From 9FT-COMBO-48-23 sp964400675 (lineage in GTDB: Bacteria; Chloroflexota; Dehalococcoidia; GIF9; UBA5629): a DNA stretch of 64,000 bases. Below are positions 44,341 through 52,400 of this stretch, in pieces; position 1 is the stretch's first letter; every line of letters begins with the position of its first letter. Under the pieces are notes generated by a model. That model did no database searches, was not told the DNA's origin, and saw only the letters and a program-made list of their open reading frames with translations. The stretch spans positions 69,132 through 133,131 of the forward strand of contig CAYNVO010000008.1 of NCBI GenBank assembly GCA_964400675.1, in the 5' to 3' direction. The translations under genes and the position numbers were made by a program.

Positions 44341-45261
44341 TTGAAAGCTAATGCGGTCAACCTGACTGAAACAGAATATGCGCTGCCCGGCAACAGGGCA
44401 TGCCCCGGCTGTGCCATGGCTCTTGCCTACCGCCACATACTAAAGGCATTGGATGGACAGGTCATTGTCACCGTGCCCGCCAGCTGTCTCACCGTATTGC
44501 ACGGCATGTATCCCATAACATCGGTTACTGTACCCTGCGTGAATACTCCGTTCGCCTCCACCGGTGCCTCGGCGACAGGCCTGGTTGCCGGACTCAAGGC
44601 TACAGGCAGAAAAGGGTTGACCGTATTGGCGATCGCCGGTGATGGCGGCACACACGATATAGGAATACAGTCGCTGAGCGGAGCTGCGGAGAGGCAGGAG
44701 GATTTTATCTACATCTGCTATGACAACGAAGGCTATATGAACACCGGCAATCAGCGCTCAGGCTCCACGCCACTGGGAGCTATTACGGGTACCACGCCCG
44801 TCCTGGGCAAGCAGCAGAACCCCAAGGACATAGCCGCCATAATGGAGGCCCATTGCCTGCCGTATATCGCCACTGCCAATGCCTCCTACCCTCTGGACAT
44901 TTACGAAAAGGTCAGGAAAGCCAGGGGGATAAAGGGCACCCGGTTCATTCATGTGTTTGCACCCTGCGCTCCCGGCTGGCAGTTCCCTTACAGCGATACC
45001 ATCAAAATCGGCCAGCTGGCGGTAGAGACCGGACTGGTTGTGCTCTACGAGGTTGAAAACGGCATCTTCCGCCTTACCTCAGCCAGCGAGTCCCTCGCCC
45101 GAAAAAGTAACCTGAAGCCGGTAAAGGAATACCTGGCTGGCCAGGGCAGGTTCAAAGACATTACCGAAGACCAGATTGCCCAATTGCAGGACTGGGTAAA
45201 CACCCGCTGGCAATGCTACCTCGACCGGGCAGCCAATCTACACCCCACCAAACCTTCCTAA
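44341..45261 (+). CDS. porB: 2-oxoacid:ferredoxin oxidoreductase, beta subunit (TPP-binding)
   Basis: This 306-residue TPP subunit has GNRACPGCAMALAYRHIL (Fe-S cysteines, about 18-35), the TPP-binding GDGGTHDIGIQSLSGAAERQEDFIYICYDNEGYMNTG motif in pieces, and the C-terminal domain typical of PorB. It starts with TTG 44341 after a GAGAGGTG ribosome site. It is the last gene of the CoA-transferase/oxidoreductase run. Confidence 0.93.
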   Translation: MKANAVNLTETEYALPGNRACPGCAMALAYRHILKALDGQVIVTVPASCLTVLHGMYPITSVTVPCVNTPFASTGASATGLVAGLKATGRKGLTVLAIAGDGGTHDIGIQSLSGAAERQEDFIYICYDNEGYMNTGNQRSGSTPLGAITGTTPVLGKQQNPKDIAAIMEAHCLPYIATANASYPLDIYEKVRKARGIKGTRFIHVFAPCAPGWQFPYSDTIKIGQLAVETGLVVLYEVENGIFRLTSASESLARKSNLKPVKEYLAGQGRFKDITEDQIAQLQDWVNTRWQCYLDRAANLHPTKPS

Positions 45262-45382
45262 CCCAAAGGGACCAGTCTCAGGGATTCACCAACCTTACAG
45301 ATCTCTGGACGATTTAAGCCCTGTGGAATACGTTAATAAAACCGAGAAAACTCTAACTCACAGTGGCCTATAAGAAGGGGTA

Positions 45383-45404
45383 GAGTCACTGGCAGTGACT
45401 CAGT
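45383..45404. terminator. Bidirectional terminator-like hairpin between porB and the retron
   Basis: GAGTCACT (45383-45390) / AGTGACTC (45394-45401) form a perfect 8-bp stem with a 3-base loop, immediately next to the reverse transcriptase stop codon. On the plus strand it is followed by a T-rich stretch, serving the por operon; on the minus strand it ends the retron transcript. Confidence 0.6.
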
Positions 45405-46280
45405 TTACGTTTTGTTGTTTATAGATTTAATGTATTCTTTCAATTTTAAATAGTAGCCAGGTTCGATATCACGCATAAATGCAACTGTGCCCGAAACTTC
45501 ATTCATCTTCACAGTTGTATCTTTCCTAACAATAAGGTTGTATAAAGCAGCACGTATTTTTCTTTTTCGATCTCGCCCTGTAGTCATCCTCCCTGAATTC
45601 AATGTTATGCCGGTAACGACCATTTTCCCTTTGCCAGAAAGATATCTTGTTTTCTCATTATTTAATACATATCCATCGGACTCAATTATAGGGACGAGTT
45701 TATTGTGAAGCTGTCTTAGTGACATCAAATCGTTTGATGAAAATGTCATATCATCAGCGTATCTGGAATAAGCGATATTCATGCGTCCACATATATTGAC
45801 TATCTTTTCATCAACTGAACGGAAAATGATATTGGACAAGGCCGGAGAGGTTGCTCCACCTTGCGGAAGTCTACCCTTATAGGTACAGAACTTAGTGTAT
45901 ATCGCAGACATTTGTGGGTCGTGTACAATTTCAGTAAATGCTCTACTGACCATGCCTTCTGTTATGGAAGGAAAGAAATCCTTTAAATCAAGAACTAGTA
46001 TATACTTCTTTTGTAGATGATAGCGTGCATTAGATTTAATACTACGACCTTTTGAAAAGCCGTGAGCAAAGTCACTTATTGGAACATCTTTGAGTATATT
46101 CCTTAAAATCCATCGTTGTACAGCTTTCAAGTGTTTATTGGGAGCCTCTATCCTTCTTAGTTTACCTGAACTTTTACGCTGATAATAAGCTTTGTATAAC
46201 TTATCGCTGTTTATCTTCATCCGCGAGAGATAATTCGTGTTGACACCAACACGTTGTGCTATATTCTCCAGAGTTGTCAT
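45405..46280 (-). CDS. Retron-type reverse transcriptase
   Basis: This 291-residue reverse transcriptase makes msDNA from a retron RNA. Motifs seen: NARYH (the NAxxH retron motif X), DLKDFFPSI (first catalytic Asp), LPQGGATSPALSN, YSRYADDMTF (catalytic YADD) and MVVTGITLN (VTG, retron motif Y). There is no maturase or endonuclease domain, which argues against a group II intron. I start at ATG 46280, which has GAGG 6 bases upstream; an upstream TTG at 46331 lies inside the hairpin of the candidate msd RNA. It forms an operon with the effector gene upstream. Base composition is lower in GC than the flanking operons, suggesting transfer. Confidence 0.93.
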   Translation of the reverse strand: MTTLENIAQRVGVNTNYLSRMKINSDKLYKAYYQRKSSGKLRRIEAPNKHLKAVQRWILRNILKDVPISDFAHGFSKGRSIKSNARYHLQKKYILVLDLKDFFPSITEGMVSRAFTEIVHDPQMSAIYTKFCTYKGRLPQGGATSPALSNIIFRSVDEKIVNICGRMNIAYSRYADDMTFSSNDLMSLRQLHNKLVPIIESDGYVLNNEKTRYLSGKGKMVVTGITLNSGRMTTGRDRKRKIRAALYNLIVRKDTTVKMNEVSGTVAFMRDIEPGYYLKLKEYIKSINNKT

Positions 46281-46300
46281 AGCGTCCTCAATAATAATGG

Positions 46301-46474
46301 AAGGAGAAAAACCTCTACTTAGTGCCCGCAATTCGGGTTAAAGCGAGCGCGCGAGCTTAAAGACGAATTGCGGGCTATGTAGTTGCAAGTTTACATAGGC
46401 CTGACGAAGCATCAGACGCGAGCAAATAAATAAAATACTTAGCTCGTTAGTGCTAGAAGTCTCTCTCCCTCCTT
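46301..46474 (-). ncRNA. Candidate retron msr-msd RNA
   Basis: The region between effector and reverse transcriptase is dense in hairpins (minus strand, 5' to 3'): CGAGC/GCTCG (46442-46446 with 46419-46423), CTGA/TCAG (46412-46415 with 46401-46404), CTATGTA/TACATAG (46392-46398 with 46375-46381), and a perfect 12-bp stem GCCCGCAATTCG/CGAATTGCGGGC (46364-46375 with 46324-46335) that could be the msd hairpin. AAGGAGGGAGA (46464-46474) can pair with TTTTTCTCCTT (46301-46311) over 11 positions with three G-U pairs, a possible a1/a2 closing helix, giving about 174 bases. The boundaries and the branching G are tentative. Confidence 0.5.
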
Positions 46475-47326
46475 GGCGATATCTAAGCCTTTTGTTCTCT
46501 TGCATTTTGAGTTTATTACCTCTGTTCTGATGTCGCAAAAATACTTAGTCTTTCCCAGATTTGGAAGTAATCTTTCAAACACATAGTAATGTCCTTGTTC
46601 TGTCAAACTGAAGTAGTACACGTAGCTATCTATCTTACTATAAATAGCCTCTTTCTTGATCAATATATTCAAACATGGTTCAAAATGATGTTTTCTTATC
46701 CTAGGGTTCCAACTTAATAGTATTTTACGAAGATGGTCTTTTTCAATGGGCTGGAAAATGCCAATTACGAAGAGCATGAATCTCGAAAGATTAAACAGAT
46801 TCTTAACATCATCTTTGGGTTCTCTATTTCTGGCGTAGTTAACGCGATTAGCAACTTTGTTGATAAGGTTGCCTATGTTATTTTCATCGTAATACATAAT
46901 GTTGTTCGGATAATGTCTTCTAATTAACTTTATTGGGCCTAAATTTATGAAGCTTTTTTTCCACTTATACCTTGAGGAATTGAATACAATAACCTTTCCT
47001 CTTATGCTTTTAAGGGCGGCAAAAACCCCTAGTTCAGCGACGGCGCCTGTGCCCTCAATAGGTAGTATGATCAAATCAACAGATTTAGCCAGCTCTTTTT
47101 CCAAACTCAACAAATCATAATCACGGTGATCCAACAAATCACTAAACAACCATTCCGGAAACACAATGTTAACTCTGCTACTGTCTCTTAGAGAATTATT
47201 GATCCTATTCCTAAGACTGGAGACATCGTCCGAACTTAATCCACAGAGAAATATGTTTACTGTTGAATCAGCTTCTTTTAGGAATACTTCGCTGTAAATG
47301 TTTTGAAGAGTCTCTATTTCATTCAC
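46439..47326 (-). CDS. Retron effector: nucleoside deoxyribosyltransferase-like protein with C-terminal winged helix
   Basis: This 295-residue protein resembles type II-A (Ec86-like) retron effectors. The N-terminal half has a nucleoside-deoxyribosyltransferase-like fold: VNIFLCGLSS at the start and VDLIILPIEGTGAVAELGVFAALKSIRGKVIVF (about 88-120), whose E and ELG residues are the family's catalytic type. The C-terminal half (after about 170) looks like a winged-helix DNA- or RNA-binding domain. It precedes the candidate ncRNA and the reverse transcriptase in one direction. In known systems the effector is held inactive by the RT-msDNA complex and depletes nucleotides or NAD on phage attack; that role here is inference. 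Confidence 0.8.
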   Translation of the reverse strand: MNEIETLQNIYSEVFLKEADSTVNIFLCGLSSDDVSSLRNRINNSLRDSSRVNIVFPEWLFSDLLDHRDYDLLSLEKELAKSVDLIILPIEGTGAVAELGVFAALKSIRGKVIVFNSSRYKWKKSFINLGPIKLIRRHYPNNIMYYDENNIGNLINKVANRVNYARNREPKDDVKNLFNLSRFMLFVIGIFQPIEKDHLRKILLSWNPRIRKHHFEPCLNILIKKEAIYSKIDSYVYYFSLTEQGHYYVFERLLPNLGKTKYFCDIRTEVINSKCKRTKGLDIAKEGERLLALTS

Positions 47327-47534
47327 AGTTATTTGACACCAAAACGTGAGGAATCGTAGCCTTTATTTATATATTGTACCACTTCTATATCAGACTTACC
47401 TACAAAGTGATTTACTTTTATAGCATTTCACAAACGCACTGCTATAGATGGGAATAATATTGCCATACGAGCCACTTCCTTGCTGGATCACTGGTTAGCC
47501 TCAATTAAGAAATAGTATTTTACTATCTCTCTTT

Positions 47535-48332
47535 TCACACAACACTTTGCGAGCAATATTTCCTAAAAGAGCACCACTTACACTTTGCAGCTGATGTATG
47601 ATCCCTTACTACTGATACAGCTCGAAGTTGGAGCCTCATCTTGTCCAATGTATCCAGAACATCTTCCTTAAGAGTCTCAGTTAATGGTATCTTGAATTGA
47701 CGGCCATCTCCATAAACTATAACCCCAAACGGAATTATCCGGCTATATTTTTCTTCAAGTATTAGACAGTATGATACAAGTTGCATTATATGGTTTCTGT
47801 AGGGTTCATCTGTAACAGTAGTCTTGGCCTCAACAGGTATATATTCTGAACCCACCTTAACGATATAGTCAGGTTTACCGGTCAGCCATAGACTCTTAGA
47901 AAACAATGGCTCTGCTGGTTTATCTAAGTCGGTGTAAACAATCTTTCCCTCTGGCACACCAAGTCCTCTCTTTAATTTGCTAATACGCCTGTATCTATAG
48001 TGCGATAGAGATATCATTGTGATCCCAGCAATCAAGAGTATATAAAAAGTGACCCCCACCGCAAATTTGCCCGTAGCAAAGCCAATAAATAAAGATAGGA
48101 ATGCAAACACCAATACACACACTCCTAACCATTCAAGCCATTTCGAGCTCTTTTCGCGTTTAGAAATTATTTCGATTTGAATTCCTAGATTCTTGTGTGC
48201 TTCTACTCCAAAGTCTAGTGCGGGTGATTCTGGTTTATATCCCTTTCTTTGGAGATGCCATGCCACGGAGCAATAACAAAACTGAGCAACCTCTGATGCC
48301 TTTATTACCGGCTTACGAATCGGCTCATTCAT
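47535..48332 (-). CDS. Cas4-like PD-(D/E)XK nuclease with two transmembrane helices
   Basis: This 265-residue protein has the Cas4/RecB signature: N-terminal FCYCSVAWHL cysteines, DFGVEAHKN (catalytic His), GKPDYIVKVGSEYIPVEAKTT (D and ExK), the HIMQLVSYCLILEE helix, and C-terminal CKWCSFRKYC, so a [4Fe-4S] cluster is likely. Unlike ordinary Cas4 it has two adjacent hydrophobic segments (about 66-88 and 91-110) between the His and the Asp, which should put it on the membrane. No other Cas genes or repeat arrays are in the window. It lies upstream of the retron on the same strand, 208 bases away, and shares its AT-rich composition, suggesting one defence island. Confidence 0.82.
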   Translation of the reverse strand: MNEPIRKPVIKASEVAQFCYCSVAWHLQRKGYKPESPALDFGVEAHKNLGIQIEIISKREKSSKWLEWLGVCVLVFAFLSLFIGFATGKFAVGVTFYILLIAGITMISLSHYRYRRISKLKRGLGVPEGKIVYTDLDKPAEPLFSKSLWLTGKPDYIVKVGSEYIPVEAKTTVTDEPYRNHIMQLVSYCLILEEKYSRIIPFGVIVYGDGRQFKIPLTETLKEDVLDTLDKMRLQLRAVSVVRDHTSAAKCKWCSFRKYCSQSVV

Positions 48333-48444
48333 TTATTCACGACACAATTCATATATTCAGCCGCGATTATATCACCACTACTGACACTACAACTGCACGA
48401 ATAATTACGATAAGGGCAAACATATCCACGATTTTATTCTACCT

Positions 48445-48456
48445 TCCCACGTGGGA
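48445..48456. promoter_or_regulatory. Perfect 12-bp palindrome between Cas4-like gene and lysA
   Basis: TCCCACGTGGGA is a perfect dyad in the 264-base divergent region. It could be an operator for either gene; nothing else identifies its protein. Confidence 0.3.
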
Positions 48457-48575
48457 GAATAGCAACAACCACAAGTTATCTTAACCGAAAAAACAGTTTT
48501 GTCGAGTCCCACACTAGCATCACATAAAAAATACTGATCCGCAGGCTGGGGATGACAGCCCAACTACCAGGGTAG

Positions 48576-48591
48576 TATAATCTGTTATAAT
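48576..48591 (+). promoter_or_regulatory. Two overlapping TATAAT boxes close to the lysA start
   Basis: TATAAT occurs at 48576-48581 and again at 48586-48591, while the lysA ATG is at 48597. Transcription from the second box would begin at or beside the ATG, and from the first about 9 bases before it. No ribosome site is present, so the mRNA may be leaderless or nearly so. Confidence 0.5.
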
Positions 48592-48596
48592 ATATT

Positions 48597-49952
48597 ATGT
48601 CTGCTGATAGCCATGATGTTGTTTCAATGCGCCAGAATCATTCACCCAAGCTTTCCCTGTTCCCGCTAACGAAGGGTATTGATAATAGCGGTCACCTTCA
48701 CATAGGTGGCTGCGATTGTGTCGAGCTGGCTAAGAAATTCGGCACTCCCCTCTATATTTTCGACGATGTAACTCTTCGCTCCAGGTGCCGGGAGTTCAAG
48801 TCCGAGTTCACCAGGCGTTATCCGAATACATCCATTGTGTATGCAGCAAAGGCTTTCCTGAATAAGGCTATAGCCACCATACTCAAAGAAGAAGGCATGG
48901 GGCTGGATGTTGTCTCCGGCGGAGAGTTAAGCCTGGCTCAATCGGTGGATTTCCCGAGGGAAAACGTGCATTTTAACGGCAATAATAAGACTGCCGATGA
49001 GCTGAAGCTAGCTCTAAATTGGGGAATCGGGCGAATCGTAGTCGACAACTTCGACGAACTGGAACTGCTTAACTCATTGGCTGGCAAGATGGGACTCAGA
49101 CAGGCGGTTCTTCTCCGCCTTAATCCGGGAGTTGACCCTCATACCCATCGCCACACCGCCACCGGCATACTGGACAGCAAATTCGGCTTTCCCCTAGCTA
49201 CCGGACAGGCTGAGGCAGCTGTGGCTAAAGCTATGGCAGCTTCCAACCTTGAGCTCGCGGGGCTTCATTTTCATCTCGGCTCCCCGATACCCGATATTTC
49301 TCCCTATGAGACGGCTATAAGTCTTGCCCTCAACTTCGCCAGGGAGATGAGAGACAAGCATGGTCTTCACCTTGCTGAGTTCAGCCCCGGCGGCGGCTTT
49401 GCTGTCAGATATACTGTACACCAACACACACCGGGCGTAGCCGACTATGCCGAAGCTATAACTACCAGGGTGGCAAACCTGACCGATGAGCTTGGCTTGG
49501 CACGCCCGAAGCTAATCATCGAACCCGGAAGAGCCATTGTGGCACAAGCCGGCGTGGCTCTATACGCGGTCGGTTCGATAAAGGAGATTCCCGGAGTGCG
49601 GAAATATGTATGCGTGGATGGTGGCATGGGAGATAACATCCGCCCGGCTCTATACGAAGCCAGATATGAGGTTCTGGTGGCAAACAGGGTTAACGATGAC
49701 GAGTCGATAAAGGTCACTATAGCCGGCAAATATTGCGAGGCAGGTGATATTTTAGCCAGAGACGTGAGCCTGGCTCCCGTATCACCGGGAGATATTATCG
49801 CCATGCCGGTCAGCGGCGCTTATGCTATCCCCATGTCAAGCAACTATAACATGATGCCCAGGCCAGCCATTGCGATGGTCAAAGGCGGCAAAGCCCAACT
49901 CATCCGAAAGCGCGAGAGCTACAAGGACTTAATGAGATTGGACTTGGTTTAA
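48597..49952 (+). CDS. lysA: Diaminopimelate decarboxylase
   Basis: This 451-residue PLP enzyme decarboxylates meso-diaminopimelate to lysine. It has the alanine-racemase-like barrel with the PLP Lys in VYAAKAFLNKAIA (about 84), HFNGNNKT, GLHFHLGSPIPD, the PLP phosphate-binding EFSPGGGFAVRY (about 261-272), and the substrate site CVDGGMGDNIRPALYEA. The C-terminus is standard. Start ATG 48597 has no ribosome site and lies 5 bases after a TATAAT. The next gene, holB, begins 8 bases after the stop. Confidence 0.93.
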   Translation: MSADSHDVVSMRQNHSPKLSLFPLTKGIDNSGHLHIGGCDCVELAKKFGTPLYIFDDVTLRSRCREFKSEFTRRYPNTSIVYAAKAFLNKAIATILKEEGMGLDVVSGGELSLAQSVDFPRENVHFNGNNKTADELKLALNWGIGRIVVDNFDELELLNSLAGKMGLRQAVLLRLNPGVDPHTHRHTATGILDSKFGFPLATGQAEAAVAKAMAASNLELAGLHFHLGSPIPDISPYETAISLALNFAREMRDKHGLHLAEFSPGGGFAVRYTVHQHTPGVADYAEAITTRVANLTDELGLARPKLIIEPGRAIVAQAGVALYAVGSIKEIPGVRKYVCVDGGMGDNIRPALYEARYEVLVANRVNDDESIKVTIAGKYCEAGDILARDVSLAPVSPGDIIAMPVSGAYAIPMSSNYNMMPRPAIAMVKGGKAQLIRKRESYKDLMRLDLV

Positions 49953-49960
49953 ACAAAGAT

Positions 49961-51004
49961 ATGTGGCAAACGATTGGTCAACCAAAAGCATTAGCTTTAC
50001 TTGAACATAGCCTTGAAACCGGCAATCTGGCTCACGCCTATCTCCTTGTCGGTGCACCTCACATCGGCAAGACAACATTGGCGCTCGATTTAGCCAGAGC
50101 GGTGAACTGTCAGGGAAACCAGCCGCCTTGCGGTGAGTGTCAGGCCTGCTGCAGAATCACAGATGACAAACATACCGATATTACAATCATAAGCCTGAAC
50201 TCAGCCAGAGATTCATCAGAGGCAAAATCACGGGTTGAGATTAGCATCGATGATATTAGAGGGCTACAGCACAACGCCAACCTGCCGCCTTTTGAGGGTA
50301 AATGCAAAGTATTTATAATTGACGGCGCTGAATATTTATCTACCGAAGCCTCCAACTGCTTGCTTAAGACCATAGAGGAGCCGCCACCTCAAGTAATGAT
50401 ACTCCTCCTGACCGCCGAAGAGCTGCGGCTCCTGCCTACAGTGGTCTCTCGCTGCCAGCGGATAGAATTAAAACCAATGATAAGCGATGAAATAGAGAAG
50501 ATACTCATCAAGTCCCACGGAATTGACCGTGACAGGGCAAGACTTATGGCACGGCTGTCTCAAGGCTACCTCGGCTGGGCACTGAGGGTCTCAACTGACG
50601 ACAGCTACCTTGCGCAGCGAAATCAAAGGCTTTCTGAGATGTTTTCTCTCTTAACCGCAGGCTGGGAAGAGCGCTTCAGCTATACTGCTAAGCTCGGCAA
50701 TGAACGAAAATCAGCCGAAGAGATAATAAAACTTTGGCTTGCCTGGTGGCACGATGTTATGTTAACTAAATGCGATTGCAGGCACGCCATCACCAACATT
50801 GACCATATATCGGTACTTGAAAAATGGGCACAAGCATTAAGTTTATTGGAGATTAGGAATTTCATTGACAGCCTGCATAAATCGCTAAACCAGATCACCA
50901 TTAATGCTAACCTGCGCTTAGTATTCGAAATATTGATGCTTGACATGCCTAAAAAGGAGGTAAAAGAAGGGCACATGATATCATCTGAGCCCGTTATAGT
51001 GTAA
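49961..51004 (+). CDS. holB: DNA polymerase III delta' subunit
   Basis: This 347-residue clamp-loader AAA+ protein has HAYLLVGAPHIGKTTLALDLA (Walker A, about 25-45), a small Zn module (CQGNQPPCGECQACC), KVFIIDGAEYLSTEASNCLLKTIEEPP (Walker B region and SRC) and the VVSRCQRIEL motif. The length fits delta' and excludes DnaX tau. It overlaps ricT by one base (TAATG). Confidence 0.9.
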   Translation: MWQTIGQPKALALLEHSLETGNLAHAYLLVGAPHIGKTTLALDLARAVNCQGNQPPCGECQACCRITDDKHTDITIISLNSARDSSEAKSRVEISIDDIRGLQHNANLPPFEGKCKVFIIDGAEYLSTEASNCLLKTIEEPPPQVMILLLTAEELRLLPTVVSRCQRIELKPMISDEIEKILIKSHGIDRDRARLMARLSQGYLGWALRVSTDDSYLAQRNQRLSEMFSLLTAGWEERFSYTAKLGNERKSAEEIIKLWLAWWHDVMLTKCDCRHAITNIDHISVLEKWAQALSLLEIRNFIDSLHKSLNQITINANLRLVFEILMLDMPKKEVKEGHMISSEPVIV

Positions 51005-51837
51005 TGTCTGAAACAGTCGGAGTTCGTTTTCACCAGGCCTCTAAGGTCTACTATTTTGACGCTGCGGATATACCGCTGGAAATAAATGACGACGTGGTGG
51101 TTGAGACCAGCCGTGGCTATGAACTGGGAAAGGTGGTCATCGCCCCAAAACAAGTTATTCACAGCGAAATAACCGAACCATTGAAACCAGTTATCCGCAA
51201 AGCACAGGCTGATGACATAGCAAAGGCTCAACGACAGCAAGAAAGGGCAACAAACGCCATAGCCAAATGCCGGGAGATAATCGAAAGACTCAACCTGCCC
51301 ATGAAACCTATATCAGCTCAATACAATTTGGACGGCAGCCATCTCACCCTTTTCTTCAGTGCCGAGAAAAGAGTTGATTTCCGCGAGTTGGTCAGGGAGC
51401 TAAGTCGCAACCTGAAGACACGAGTCGAACTAAGGCAGGTCGGAGCTAGAGACGAGGCAAAGCTGTGCGGCGGCTTAGGCAAATGCGGCTTTCCACTGTG
51501 CTGTACCACCTTCCTCAGTGAATTTGCGCCGGTTTCCATCAAGATGGCAAAGGAACAGTATATGGCTCTCAACCCGATGAAAACGTCCGGCATCTGCGGT
51601 CGGCTCCTATGTTGCCTGGGCTATGAATATGAGCAATACCGCGCTATGAAAGAGAAGATGCCACAATTGCGTCAGGATGTGTCTACAGCTTTGGGAAAGG
51701 CTAAAGTTGTCGGCATTAATCCGATTAAAGAAACAGTAAGTGTAGAACTGGAAACAGGGATTACCGTAGAATTGCCTCTTGGCCAGATAACCTGGCGTGA
51801 AAAACCAGCGGGCGATAAGCAGCAGGCAAAAACCTAG
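51004..51837 (+). CDS. ricT: PSP1-domain protein RicT (YaaT)
   Basis: This 277-residue PSP1 protein has the Cys-rich core KLCGGLGKCGFPLCCTTFL and GICGRLLCCLGYEYEQY. In Bacillus, RicT forms a complex with RicA and RicF that binds Fe-S clusters and stimulates RNase Y-dependent mRNA processing. The association with holB is conserved in many bacteria. The C-terminal KOW-like part (GKAKVVGINPIKETVSVELETG) is typical. Confidence 0.92.
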   Translation: MSETVGVRFHQASKVYYFDAADIPLEINDDVVVETSRGYELGKVVIAPKQVIHSEITEPLKPVIRKAQADDIAKAQRQQERATNAIAKCREIIERLNLPMKPISAQYNLDGSHLTLFFSAEKRVDFRELVRELSRNLKTRVELRQVGARDEAKLCGGLGKCGFPLCCTTFLSEFAPVSIKMAKEQYMALNPMKTSGICGRLLCCLGYEYEQYRAMKEKMPQLRQDVSTALGKAKVVGINPIKETVSVELETGITVELPLGQITWREKPAGDKQQAKT

Positions 51838-51839
51838 AC

Positions 51840-52343
51840 TTATTGAGGAAGATATTTCTGCCACTCCGCACGCGCACGGAGGTAGTGATAAGGCACATAG
51901 AAACCATCGTTGCGTGGCGGTTCAGGTTTGTTGAGAAGTGGCATCCCGGCTTCTATCGGCGTCCGTCCAGCCTTCCGACGATTACACGGTATACAGGCAC
52001 TCACCACGTTTTCCCAGCTATGCTCACCACCACGCCGCCTCGGCATAACATGGTCTAAAGTAAGTTCTTTGCTCTCCCGACCACAGTATTGACAAATATA
52101 ATGGTCGCGATTGAAAACTTCAAGCTTGGTCAATTTCCGCTGCTGCCGCGGTCGCCTGATGAAATAACCAAGTCGAATCACCGAGGGAACGTCGAAGACA
52201 TCATCAACAGAGTTGAGATTACCCCGCCCATTTTCCAAAACCTCAGCCTTGCCACGAAACAGCAAAACTATAGCCCTGCGCACTCTGCAGATATTAAGCG
52301 GTTCGTAATTCTGATTAAGCACCAAGACCGGTAAGTTTACCAT
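51840..52343 (-). CDS. HNH endonuclease
   Basis: This 167-residue protein has an HNH domain: CQYCGRESKELTLDHVMPRRRGGEHSWENVVSACIPCNRRKAGRT (about 86-130), with two CxxC pairs binding Zn and the catalytic DH...N...H/N pattern. The N-terminus VLVLNQNYEPLNICRVRRAIVLLFRGKAEVLE is shared with a widespread chromosomal family of unknown physiological role. It is convergent with ricT and probably not mobile. The last gene of the minus-strand block. Confidence 0.9.
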   Translation of the reverse strand: MVNLPVLVLNQNYEPLNICRVRRAIVLLFRGKAEVLENGRGNLNSVDDVFDVPSVIRLGYFIRRPRQQRKLTKLEVFNRDHYICQYCGRESKELTLDHVMPRRRGGEHSWENVVSACIPCNRRKAGRTPIEAGMPLLNKPEPPRNDGFYVPYHYLRARAEWQKYLPQ

Positions 52344-52400
52344 GGTTCTTTCCCAGCCAATTTAGGTTATTTTAGCAGGAAAATTTTTGACCGACAACAG

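Noticed and set aside
45405..46331. Group II intron or diversity-generating reverse transcriptase; and a TTG start at 46331.
   Set aside because: No maturase/endonuclease domain or intron RNA, and NAxxH/VTG motifs are retron-specific. The TTG lies within the 12-bp stem, while ATG 46280 has a good ribosome site.
47535..48332. Cas4-like gene as a sign of a CRISPR-Cas locus.
   Set aside because: No repeat-spacer array and no cas1, cas2 or effector genes were seen in the window.
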